Shown here: piece after piece, positions 45,256-53,039 of the stretch
How the letters are laid out: each line of letters begins with the position of its first letter
Position numbering within the stretch: position 1 is the stretch's first letter
NCBI RefSeq assembly: GCF_007828835.1
Contig: NZ_VIVL01000007.1
Span: 1-64,000 of the forward strand
Reading direction: 5' to 3'
Length of the DNA stretch: 64,000 bases
Source: Variovorax beijingensis
Lineage (GTDB): Bacteria > Pseudomonadota > Gammaproteobacteria > Burkholderiales > Burkholderiaceae_C
Notes under the pieces: model-generated
The model's database searches: none
Seen by the model: only the letters and a program-made list of their open reading frames with translations
What the model was told of the DNA's origin: nothing
Program-made: the position numbers and the translations under genes

Positions 45256-46449
45256 TCAGCCGGCCGCGTCGGCAGCCTTCTGCGCCGCCAGCACCGCCCC
45301 CGTGTGCTGCCCCAGCGTGGGCGCCGCAAAGGGCTCGGGCCCGGGCGTGCGGCCGAACTGCACCGGCCGGGTGAAGCCGCGGTAGGTGCCGAGCGTGGGA
45401 TGCGGGAAGGTCGCCACCATGTCTTCGGCCAGCACCTGCTCGTTGTCGAACATGTCCTCGACCGTGCGGGCTGCGGCGCAGGGCACTTCCTCGCCGAACA
45501 GTTCTTCCCATTCGAGCGCGCTGCGCGCGGCCAGCGCCTCGCGCAGCCGCGGCACGATCTCGGCGAAATGCTGCGCGCGCTTGCGCACCGAGTCGTAGCG
45601 CTCGTCGGCTGCGAGTTCGGGCAGGCCCACCTTGTCGCACAGCGCACGCCAGAAATGCGGCGTGTTGGCCGAGATGTAGAGGTGGCCCTCGCGCGTCGGA
45701 TGGATGCCGGTGATGCCGCCCGAGCGCATGTCGCGCCCCACGTCCTTGGGTTCGCCCTCGGCCCACACCATGCGCGCCGACTGCATCGTGAGCGCGGAGC
45801 GCAGCAGCGACACGCCGACGAACTGGCCCTCGCCGCTCTTCTCGCGCTCGTACAGCGCCGAGGCCACGCCGGCGGCCACCAGCGCGGCCGCGTAGTAGTC
45901 GACCACCGAGCCATAGATGATCTCGGGCGGCTCGCCGCGCTTGCCCTGCAGCGCGCACATGCCGGTCATGGTCTGCAGCACCTGGTCGTAGCCCGCCTTC
46001 TCGCGCAGCGGCCCGGTTTCGCCATAGCCCGTGAGGCTGCAATAGATCAGGCGCCGATTGACGGCCTTCAGCTGCTCGTAGGCAATGCCCAGCCGCGGCG
46101 GCACGCTGGGCCGGAAGTTGTGCACCAGCACGTCGGCCGTGCGCACCAGCGCCATCAGCGCGGCAAGGCCGTCGGCCGTCTTCAGGTCGAGCACCACGCC
46201 GAGCTTGCTGCGGTTCACGCCGATGAAGGCGCGGCTCTCGGCTTCGAGCGTCGACGGGTACTTGCGCAGGTTGTCGCCCGTGGGTGGCTCGATCTTGATG
46301 ACTTCGGCGCCCTGGTCCGCCAGCAGCGAGCAGCCGTACGGACCCGCGATGTAGGCACTGAGGTCGAGCACGCGCAGGCCGCTGAGCGGGCCGGCGGGGC
46401 CGCTGCGTGCCGGCAGGCGTGCGTCGTCTTGGGGGGCGTCGAAGCTCAT
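45256..46449 (-). CDS. CaiB/BaiF family (type III) CoA-transferase
   Basis: 397 residues, transfers CoA between carboxylic acids. Segments: GLRVLDLSAYIAGPYGCSLL, DQGAEVIKIEPPTGDNLRK, LDLKTADGLAALMALVRTAD, then GYGETGPLREKAGYDQVLQTM, which contains the region of the catalytic Asp. Length as expected. It lies 18 bases upstream of the Bug gene start on the transcribed side and is followed by the amidohydrolase gene after 9 bases. It would activate the acid brought in by the Bug proteins before cleavage by the CitE-like enzyme. Confidence 0.93.
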   Translation of the reverse strand: MSFDAPQDDARLPARSGPAGPLSGLRVLDLSAYIAGPYGCSLLADQGAEVIKIEPPTGDNLRKYPSTLEAESRAFIGVNRSKLGVVLDLKTADGLAALMALVRTADVLVHNFRPSVPPRLGIAYEQLKAVNRRLIYCSLTGYGETGPLREKAGYDQVLQTMTGMCALQGKRGEPPEIIYGSVVDYYAAALVAAGVASALYEREKSGEGQFVGVSLLRSALTMQSARMVWAEGEPKDVGRDMRSGGITGIHPTREGHLYISANTPHFWRALCDKVGLPELAADERYDSVRKRAQHFAEIVPRLREALAARSALEWEELFGEEVPCAAARTVEDMFDNEQVLAEDMVATFPHPTLGTYRGFTRPVQFGRTPGPEPFAAPTLGQHTGAVLAAQKAADAAG

Positions 46450-46467
46450 GGATCGGTTCTTTCTTCC

Positions 46468-47460
46468 TCAGTCGGCGGTGATGTTCTGCTGCTTGGCCAA
46501 TTTCTTCCAGCGCTCGACGTCCTCGGCGATGACGGCGCCGAACTGCTTGGGCGTGAGCGGCGTGGCGATGGCGCCTTCGCGCAGGAAGTTGGCCGCGATC
46601 TCCGGCTTGGCCAGGATCTTGTTGACGGCGGTGTTGAGCCTGGCGACCACGTCGGGTGGCGTGCCGGCCGGTGCCAGCAGGCCCCACCACAGTTCGAACT
46701 CGTAGCCCGGCACGGCGGTGGACATCGGGATGAGCTCGGGTGCGATCGGGCTCGGCTTCAGGCTCGTGATGCCCACGGCGCGCAGCTTGCCCGCGCGCAC
46801 CATCGGCAGCAGCGAGGGGCCGCTGGAGATCAAGAGCTGCGTCTGGTTGCCGACCAGGTCGGTCACGGCCGGGCCCATGCCCTTGTACGGGATGTGCGTG
46901 ATCTGCATGTCGCCGACCTTGGCCTTGAGCAGCTCGGTGCCGAACTGGTTGACGCTGCCCGAGCCCGACGACGCATAGTTGTACTGCCCCGGCCTGGCCT
47001 TGATGGCGGCGATCAGCTCGGTGGGCGTCTTCGCGGGAAACTCGTTGTTCACCGCGACGATGAAGGGCCCCTTGGCGAACATGGCCACCGGTGCCAGCCC
47101 GTTGATCGGATCGAACGGCAGCTTCGACTGCACGGCCGCATTGGTCGTCATGCTGGAGGACACGGCCACCAGCGTGTAGCCGTCGGGCGCGGCCTTGGCG
47201 ACCTGGCCGGTGCCGGTGTTGCCGCTCGCGCCGGGCCGGTTGTCGATGATCACCGGCTGCTTGAGCTCGTCGCCCAGTTCCTTGGCCACCTGGCGCGCGA
47301 AGGTGTCGTTCGAGCCGCCCGCCGGATAGGGCACCACGATGGTGACGGGCTTGCTCGGGTAGGCCGCGGTCTGCGCGAACGCGCCGCCGCTCAACAGCAA
47401 GCCGCCGGCGAAGGCGGCCATGGCGAGCGCGCGCAGGCGAAGGGGCGAGTGGATGTGCAT
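46468..47460 (-). CDS. Bug-family (TctC-like) periplasmic binding protein B
   Basis: 330 residues with a Sec signal peptide ending AFAQ. Mature start AAYPSKPVTIVVPYPAGGSN and IIDNRPGASGNTG are Bug hallmarks. Second gene of the operon, 36 bases after the CitE-like gene. Two Bug proteins in one operon may differ in ligand or have arisen by local duplication, but their sequences are clearly diverged. No membrane partners in the window. Confidence 0.93.
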   Translation of the reverse strand: MHIHSPLRLRALAMAAFAGGLLLSGGAFAQTAAYPSKPVTIVVPYPAGGSNDTFARQVAKELGDELKQPVIIDNRPGASGNTGTGQVAKAAPDGYTLVAVSSSMTTNAAVQSKLPFDPINGLAPVAMFAKGPFIVAVNNEFPAKTPTELIAAIKARPGQYNYASSGSGSVNQFGTELLKAKVGDMQITHIPYKGMGPAVTDLVGNQTQLLISSGPSLLPMVRAGKLRAVGITSLKPSPIAPELIPMSTAVPGYEFELWWGLLAPAGTPPDVVARLNTAVNKILAKPEIAANFLREGAIATPLTPKQFGAVIAEDVERWKKLAKQQNITAD

Positions 47461-47496
47461 CTGTCTTGTCTCCTGGTTTTATTGAAAGCGAAAGGC

Positions 47497-48366
47497 TCAG
47501 CCCGGCAGCAGGCCGAGGCTGCGCGCGCTCGCGACGATGGCGCGCGCGCGGATCACGAAGGGAATGTCGATCATCTTTCCGTCCACCACATAGGCGCCCG
47601 TGCCGCTGTCGTCGGCCGCGCGGGCGGCCTCGACCACCTTGCATGCGTGCGCGATTTCCTCGTCGGTGGGACGGAACACCTCGTTGGCGATGGCGATCTG
47701 GCTCGGGTGGATGCAGGTCTTTCCGAGGAAGCCGAGGTTGCGCGCCAGCATCGCCTCGGTACGGAATCCGTCGGCGTCCCGGATGTCCGCGAACGCGCCG
47801 TCGTAGGCATAAACGCCCGCCTCGCCCGCGGCGATCCGCACCGCGAACATCGCCTGCTGGATCGCGGCCGGCTCGCGCCGTGCAATGCCCAGCGGCTCGA
47901 ACAGGTCGCCCAGGCCCAGCTGCAGGCCCGCCACGCGCGGATGCGCGAGCGCAAGCTGCGCCGCGGTGCGCAAGGCCGCGGGCGCCTCGATGTTCAGCAG
48001 CAGGCCGATGGGCGCGGCCACGCCGTTGGCGCGCTCGGCGCGTTCGATCGCCTCGACCGCGCTGCGCACATGCGCCGGGCTTTCGGGCTTCGGGATGTTG
48101 ATCAGGTGCACGCCGGGCCGTGCCACGGCCGCAACGTCCTCCGCGAAATGCGGCGTGTCCATCGCGTTGACGCGAACGATCACGGTCTTGCCCGATGCGG
48201 CCGTGCCGCCGTCCTGCAGCAGCTGCCGCACGGCGTCGCGCGCCTCGCCCTTGCGCGGCTCGGCGACCGCGTCTTCCAGGTCGAAACAGACGCTGTCGGC
48301 CGCGCTGCCCAGCGCCTTGGCGAACAGCTCGGGGCGCGTGCCGGGAACGAAGAGTTTGCTTCTCAT
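47497..48366 (-). CDS. HpcH/HpaI-CitE family lyase
   Basis: 289 residues. CitE-like TIM barrel: RSKLFVPGTRPELFAKAL, CFDLEDAVAEPRKGEARDA (Glu/Asp metal site), VNIPKPES-type strand seen as NIPKPESPAH, and KTCIHPSQIA. Such enzymes cleave citryl-, citramalyl- or malyl-CoA thioesters. ATG 48366 begins MRSKLFVPG; an earlier start 13 codons upstream adds no homology. First gene of the operon and divergent from the LysR gene at 48444. With the CoA-transferase it suggests a CoA-thioester cleavage route. Confidence 0.9.
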   Translation of the reverse strand: MRSKLFVPGTRPELFAKALGSAADSVCFDLEDAVAEPRKGEARDAVRQLLQDGGTAASGKTVIVRVNAMDTPHFAEDVAAVARPGVHLINIPKPESPAHVRSAVEAIERAERANGVAAPIGLLLNIEAPAALRTAAQLALAHPRVAGLQLGLGDLFEPLGIARREPAAIQQAMFAVRIAAGEAGVYAYDGAFADIRDADGFRTEAMLARNLGFLGKTCIHPSQIAIANEVFRPTDEEIAHACKVVEAARAADDSGTGAYVVDGKMIDIPFVIRARAIVASARSLGLLPG

Positions 48367-48424
48367 GCGCCGCAGTGTGTGCGGTTCACGAGATCGGAAA
48401 AACACAGGCTCCCTATGATCAGAT

Positions 48425-48439
48425 GATAGAAAATCTATC
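48425..48439. promoter_or_regulatory. Inverted repeat in the divergent CitE/LysR gap
   Basis: Perfect arms GATAGA / TCTATC with a 3-base spacer. It lies just before ATG 48444 and would fall inside the gene if ATG 48423 were used, favouring 48444 as the start. Confidence 0.5.
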
Positions 48440-48443
48440 TTTC

Positions 48444-49340
48444 ATGGAAACAGCCTATCTGCAAAGCTTTCTTCTGGTGGTGGAATCGGGCTCCATGTCG
48501 GAGGCCGCGCGCCGCCTCGACCTGACGCCCGCGGCCGTGGCGCAGCAGATCCGCACGCTGGAGCGCGAACTGGGCGCCCCGCTGCTGGCGCGCGCCGGCC
48601 GCACGGTGCAGCCCACCGAGGCCGGGCACCAGCTGGTGCAGCGGGCCCGCAACCTGCTGCGCGAGGTGAACGACATCAAGGCGCTGCTCGGCAGCGACGC
48701 GGCTGGCGGCGAGCTGCTGGTCGGCACCATCAACACGGCCATCCACAGCCTGCTGCCGGACATCCTCGCGCGCTTCGTGAAGACGCATCCCGGCGTCAAG
48801 GTGTTCCTGCAGTCGGGCACCACGGCCACGCTCTACAAGGCGGTGCAGCAGGGCGAGCTCGACGCAGCCGTGTGCCTCTACCCGCCCTATGTGCTTGCCA
48901 AGACCTTCGACTGGTCGCTGCTGCGCGAGGAGCCGCTGGTGCTGCTGGCGCCGAGCCGCCTCGCGCGGCGCGATCCGCACGAGCTGCTGCGGACCTCGCC
49001 GCTCATCCGCTACGACCGCAACCTGGGCGGCGGCAAGCAGGCCGACCGCTACCTGCGCGTCGCGGGCATCGTGCCGCAGGAGCGCTTCGAACTCAGCTCG
49101 CTGCTGGCCATTGCCATGATGGTCGACCGCGGCCTGGGCGTCTCGCTGGTGCCCGACATCGCCTCGCCGCTGCTCGACGGCCAGCGCGTGGCGAAGATCG
49201 CGCTGCCGCTGCCTTCGCAGCCGCGGCGCTTCGGCGTCCTGTGGCAGCGCGCATCGCCGCGCCTGCGGTTGATCCAGGGCTTTGTCGACAGCGCGCGGAT
49301 GGTGACCGAAGGGAAGCCGCGCGGCACGGCCCACAAATGA
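48444..49340 (+). CDS. LysR-family transcriptional regulator
   Basis: 298 residues. HTH: METAYLQSFLLVVESGSMSE then TPAAVAQQIRTLERELGAP; effector domain after ~90. An in-frame ATG at 48423 would add seven residues, but the METAYLQSF start is typical of LysR proteins and leaves the dyad 48425-48439 outside. Divergent from the CitE/Bug/CoA-transferase operon and likely its regulator. Ends 46 bases from the convergent BMP gene, with a hairpin between. Confidence 0.92.
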   Translation: METAYLQSFLLVVESGSMSEAARRLDLTPAAVAQQIRTLERELGAPLLARAGRTVQPTEAGHQLVQRARNLLREVNDIKALLGSDAAGGELLVGTINTAIHSLLPDILARFVKTHPGVKVFLQSGTTATLYKAVQQGELDAAVCLYPPYVLAKTFDWSLLREEPLVLLAPSRLARRDPHELLRTSPLIRYDRNLGGGKQADRYLRVAGIVPQERFELSSLLAIAMMVDRGLGVSLVPDIASPLLDGQRVAKIALPLPSQPRRFGVLWQRASPRLRLIQGFVDSARMVTEGKPRGTAHK

Positions 49341-49366
49341 AAAGGGCCGCCCGCAGGCGACCCTTT
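49341..49366. terminator. Bidirectional hairpin between convergent genes
   Basis: Arms AAAGGG..GCC / GGC..CCCTTT with a 4-base loop and 2-base internal mismatches, between the LysR stop and BMP stop. Could terminate both. Confidence 0.6.
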
Positions 49367-49386
49367 CATGCAAAGCGCTGCGCGCT

Positions 49387-50559
49387 TTACTTCTTGTCCC
49401 CGCCCGGCACCTTGCCTTCCACGCCCTTGACGTAGAAGTTCACGCCCGAGAGGAACTTGTCGTCGGCCACGGCATCCTTGGCAACCACTTCCTTGCCGTC
49501 CTGGCCCAGGATCGGGCCCTTCCAGATCACGAAGCTGCCGTCCTTCAGGCCCTTCTTCACTTCCTCGACCTTGGCCTTGGTTTCGGCCGGCACGTCCTCG
49601 GCGATCGAGACGATGTCGATGGCGCCTTCCTTCACGCCCCACCAGCTCTGGCCCGTGGCCCACTTGCCGTCGAGCGCGTCCTGCGTGGCCTTGATGTAGT
49701 ACGGCGCCCAGTTGATGGTGGCCGAGGCCAGGTGCGCCTTGGGGCCGTAGGCGGTCATGTCCGAATCCCAGCCGAAGGCGCGCTTGCCCTTTTCCTGCGC
49801 GGTCTTGAGCACGGCCGGCGAGTCGGTGTTCTGGAACAGCACGTCGGCGCCGCCGTTGATGAGGGCGGTGGCGGCTTCGGTTTCCTTGGGCGGGCTGAAC
49901 CATTCGTTCACCCACACCACCTTGGTGGTGATCTTCGGGTTGACCGACTGTGCGCCCAGCGTGAAGCTGTTGATGTTGCGCAGCACCTCGGGAATCGGCA
50001 CCGAGCCGACCACGCCGAGCGTGTTGCTCTTGGTCATGGCACCGGCAATGACGCCGGCCATGTAGGCGCCTTCGTAGGTGCGGCTGTCGTAGGTGCGCAT
50101 GTTCTCGGCGGTCTTGTAGCCGGTGGCATGCTCGAACTTCACGTCCTTGCTGTCGGTGGCCACCTTGAGCATCGGCTCCATGTAGCCGAAGGTGGTGCCG
50201 AAGATCAGCTTGTTGCCTTGCCCGACCATGTCGCGGAACACGCGCTCGGCGTCGGCGCCCTCGGGCACGCTCTCGACGAAGGTGGTCTTGATCTTGTCGC
50301 CGAATTCCTTCTCGAGCGCCTTGCGGCCGTTGTCATGCGCGAAGGTCCAGCCGCCGTCGCCCACCGGCCCGATGTATGCGAATGCGATGTTGAGCGGCGC
50401 CGCCGGTGCCGGCGCGGCGGCAGCGGGCGCCGGCGCCGGTGCGGGGGTTGCAGCCGGTGCAGCCGCTTCCTCTTTCTTGCCGCAGCCGATCAGGGCCGCC
50501 GAAGCGACCGCCGTGAGGGCGGCCAGCTTGAGCAGGGAGCGCTTGTTCAGATCATTCAT
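49387..50559 (-). CDS. BMP-family substrate-binding lipoprotein
   Basis: 390 residues. N-terminal signal ends in lipobox LIGC; a long Ala/Pro linker follows (residues ~35-60), then the PnrA-like binding domain with NIAFAYIGPVGDGGWTFAHD, ESVPEGADAERV and FGTTFGYMEPMLKVA. First binding component listed after the permeases in this minus-strand operon: ATPase, permease, permease, then this gene. Binds purine nucleosides or similar in known relatives. Paralog of the orphan at 29366. Ligand inferred. Confidence 0.93.
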   Translation of the reverse strand: MNDLNKRSLLKLAALTAVASAALIGCGKKEEAAAPAATPAPAPAPAAAAPAPAAPLNIAFAYIGPVGDGGWTFAHDNGRKALEKEFGDKIKTTFVESVPEGADAERVFRDMVGQGNKLIFGTTFGYMEPMLKVATDSKDVKFEHATGYKTAENMRTYDSRTYEGAYMAGVIAGAMTKSNTLGVVGSVPIPEVLRNINSFTLGAQSVNPKITTKVVWVNEWFSPPKETEAATALINGGADVLFQNTDSPAVLKTAQEKGKRAFGWDSDMTAYGPKAHLASATINWAPYYIKATQDALDGKWATGQSWWGVKEGAIDIVSIAEDVPAETKAKVEEVKKGLKDGSFVIWKGPILGQDGKEVVAKDAVADDKFLSGVNFYVKGVEGKVPGGDKK

Positions 50560-50608
50560 TGTCGGAAATCCTCAAAAAGGACAGGTTGGCGGAAATCGGG
50601 AAGCGAGA

Positions 50609-51529
50609 TTATGAGCCGGGGTAGAACGGTTTTCCGATGGAAGCCGGCATGTTGATGCGGATGAAGGCCGGGTTGCGCGAGATCAGCGCCAGCACCACGA
50701 TGGGTGCGATGTACTGCAGCATGCTGAGGAACTGCGGCGGCACGTCGACGCCGCTGCTCTGCAGGTGGAAGCCCAGCATCGAGACGCCGCCGAACAGGTA
50801 GGCACCCAGCAGCACGCGCATCGGCCGCCAGGTGGCGAAGGTGGTGAGCGCCAGGGCGATCCAGCCGCGGCCCGCGACCATGCCTTCGACCCACAGCGGC
50901 GTATAGACGGTCGACAGGTACGCTCCCGCCAGCCCGCACAGCGCGCCGCCCGCGATCACCGCCATGAAGCGGATGCGCCGCACCGGATAGCCGAGTGCAT
51001 GCGCCGACTCGGGCGATTCACCCACCGAACGCAGCACGAGCCCGGCGCGGGTGCGGTAGAGAAACCAGATGAGGCCGAAGGTCAGCACCACGGCGAAGTA
51101 CACCATGGGGTGGTGGCGGAACAGCGCGGGTCCGACGAGCGGAATGTCGCCAAGCACCGGCACCGCGTACGACACGCTCTCGGGCAGCTTGGCCTGCACG
51201 AAGTTGATGCCCACGAACGCGGAGAAGCCGACGCCGAACAGGCTGAGCGCGAGCCCCGTGGCGTACTGGTTGGTGTTGAGCCAGATCACCAGCACGCCGA
51301 AGAAGGCCGCAAGCAGTGCGCCGGCCGCCATGCCGGCCAGGAAGCCGAGCCAGGGGTTGTGCGTGATGACGACCGTCGCAAAGCCGGCGATGGCGGCGCA
51401 GAGCATCATGCCCTCGGCACCCAGGTTGACGATGCCGGCCTTCTCGTTGATGAGGAAGCCCAATGCCGCAATCGCGAGCACGGTGCCGGCGCTCAGGGTG
51501 GAGCCCAGCAGGAGTGCGTAGCTGTCCAT
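50609..51529 (-). CDS. ABC transporter permease, nucleoside (BMP) type, short subunit
   Basis: 306 residues, all-helical membrane protein of the ribose/nucleoside permease class (YufQ-like): many hydrophobic segments and the GYPVRRIRFMAVIAGGALCGL segment, read as GYPVRRIRFMAVIAGG. It pairs with the 383-residue permease to form the channel. It lies 49 bases upstream of the binding-protein gene and 358 bases downstream of the other permease, the gap being a repeat-rich insert. Confidence 0.92.
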   Translation of the reverse strand: MDSYALLLGSTLSAGTVLAIAALGFLINEKAGIVNLGAEGMMLCAAIAGFATVVITHNPWLGFLAGMAAGALLAAFFGVLVIWLNTNQYATGLALSLFGVGFSAFVGINFVQAKLPESVSYAVPVLGDIPLVGPALFRHHPMVYFAVVLTFGLIWFLYRTRAGLVLRSVGESPESAHALGYPVRRIRFMAVIAGGALCGLAGAYLSTVYTPLWVEGMVAGRGWIALALTTFATWRPMRVLLGAYLFGGVSMLGFHLQSSGVDVPPQFLSMLQYIAPIVVLALISRNPAFIRINMPASIGKPFYPGS

Positions 51530-51599
51530 TTTTCAGTTGCTCCGGCGCGGGTTGCTGTTGTTCGAGCGGATGCGTTCTTGGCGCTCTTGTCCAGGGCGC

Positions 51600-51693
51600 G
51601 TGCACAGGCCACCGGGTACTCCCCTCCGCGAATGTCCCCCGCCTTCGGCTCCTCCTTGATTTCGCTGCGGGGAGCACCCGATGTCCTGTGCAC
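51600..51693. repeat. Palindrome-flanked repeat, unit 1
   Basis: 24-base imperfect inverted arms (51600-51623 and 51670-51693, starting GTGCACAGG and ending CCTGTGCAC) surround a ~46-base core 51624-51669 (starts CTCCGCGAATG). The core recurs inverted in unit 2. Confidence 0.85.
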
Positions 51694-51750
51694 GATGGGC
51701 GCAGCGCTTGTGCTGGCCGATCAACGACCGCTCCGACCAACGATCACGTC

Positions 51751-51826
51751 GATGGGGTGCCTTGCGCAGCGAAATCAAGGAGGAGGCCGAAGGCCGGGGG
51801 ACATTCGCGGAGCAAGGCACCCCGTC
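51751..51826. repeat. Palindrome-flanked repeat, unit 2 (inverted core)
   Basis: Arms GATGGGGTGCCTTG / CAAGGCACCCCGTC (51751-51764 and 51813-51826, one mismatch) around a ~48-base core 51765-51812, the near-exact reverse complement of the unit 1 core. The arms differ from unit 1 arms. Confidence 0.85.
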
Positions 51827-51887
51827 GGCGGGATCGCGCCCCGAACAAGCACGCACAACGCGTTGAAGCAAGAAGCAGGCGTTCATC

Positions 51888-53039
51888 CTAGAGCGCTCCT
51901 TCGGTCGAATGGGCAGCCGGCGCCGTCAACGGCGTGCTGGCTTGCAGCGAACTCGTCGTCATGCTGGAGGCCACCGCCTTCGCAGCCGCCTTGCGGCGGA
52001 TGCGGTAGGCAATGAGCGTGTCGCAGGCCAGCAGCGTGAAGAGCAGCAAACCCTGGAACACGCCCGTCAGCGACTTGGGCAGGCCCAGGCGCGACTGCGC
52101 CAGCTCGCCGCCGATGTAGAACATGCTCATGAGGATGGCCGAGAACACCATGCCCAACGGATGCAGACGGCCGACGAAGGCCACGATGATGGCCGCGAAG
52201 CCATAGCCCGCCGGCACGTAGGGCGTGAGCTGGCCGAGCGGGCCCGCCACCTCGAGCGCGCCCGCCAGGCCCGCCGCGCCGCCCGAGGTCAGCAGCGCGA
52301 TCCAGATTGCGCGCCGTGCCGAGAAGCCTGCATAGCGCGCGGCCGCCGGCGCGAGCCCGCCGACCTGCTGAGCGAAACCGGCCCGCGTGCGGAACAGGAA
52401 CACCCAGAGCGCGCCCACGCCCAGCAGCGCGATGATCAGTCCGATGCTCACGCGCGAACCCTTGAAGAGCCGCGGGATCTGCGTCACGGCCTCGAAGGTC
52501 TTCGATTGCGGAAAGTTGTAGCCCTGCGGATCCTTCCAGGGGCCGAACACCATGTAGCCGAGCAGCAGCGTCGCCACGTACACCAGCATCAGGCTCACGA
52601 GGATTTCGTTGGCATTGAACCGGTCGCGCAGGAAGGCCACGATGCCGGCCCACAGCATGCCGCCGACCGTGCCCGCAACGAGGATGGCCACCACGATCCA
52701 CGAACCCGTGGTCTTGTCGGCCATCAGCGCGACGCCGCCCGCGGCAATGGCGCCGAACACGAACTGGCCCTCGGCGCCGATGTTCCAGACGTTGGAGCGG
52801 AAGCACACCGCCAAGCCGAGCGCGATGATGAGCAGCGGCGTGGCCTTGATGGTGAGCTCGCCGATCGCGTAGCCGCTCTTGATCGGTTCGTAGAAGAACA
52901 CCAGCAGGCCCTTGACCGGGTCCTTGCCGAGCGCCGCGAACAGCGCCACGCCGATCAGCACGGTGATCAGCAGCGCCAGGATCGGCGAGGCAAAGGTCCA
53001 GAAGCGCGACAGCTCCGGGCGGGGTTCGAGCTTAAGCAT
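51888..53039 (-). CDS. ABC transporter permease, nucleoside (BMP) type, long subunit
   Basis: 383 residues, membrane permease with an N-terminal cytoplasmic segment then about eight or more hydrophobic helices (PILALLITVLIGVALFAAL, AVCFRSNVWNIGAEGQFVFG, GYGFAAIIVAFVGRLHPLGM). The NIGAEGQF and YGFAAIIVA parts are characteristic of YufP/ribose-type permeases. The start ATG 53039 overlaps the ATPase stop by 8 bases, showing tight coupling. Probably partners with the permease at 50609. Confidence 0.93.
   Translation of the reverse strand: MLKLEPRPELSRFWTFASPILALLITVLIGVALFAALGKDPVKGLLVFFYEPIKSGYAIGELTIKATPLLIIALGLAVCFRSNVWNIGAEGQFVFGAIAAGGVALMADKTTGSWIVVAILVAGTVGGMLWAGIVAFLRDRFNANEILVSLMLVYVATLLLGYMVFGPWKDPQGYNFPQSKTFEAVTQIPRLFKGSRVSIGLIIALLGVGALWVFLFRTRAGFAQQVGGLAPAAARYAGFSARRAIWIALLTSGGAAGLAGALEVAGPLGQLTPYVPAGYGFAAIIVAFVGRLHPLGMVFSAILMSMFYIGGELAQSRLGLPKSLTGVFQGLLLFTLLACDTLIAYRIRRKAAAKAVASSMTTSSLQASTPLTAPAAHSTEGAL

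Larger units (their letters stand above)
51530..51887. other. 358-base intergenic insert splitting the BMP transporter operon
   Basis: No plausible gene. It holds two palindrome-flanked repeat units in opposite orientation (51600-51693 and 51751-51826), plus a ~57-base spacer and flanks without recognised motifs. The two adjacent genes are normally close together in related operons, so the sequence looks inserted. Transcription may still read through. Confidence 0.7.

Noticed and set aside
43372..48426. A 1684-codon open frame on the plus strand
   Set aside because: It is antisense to five recognised genes. Such frames are expected opposite high-GC coding sequence with strong codon bias, and the translation is repetitive R/H/A/G-rich.
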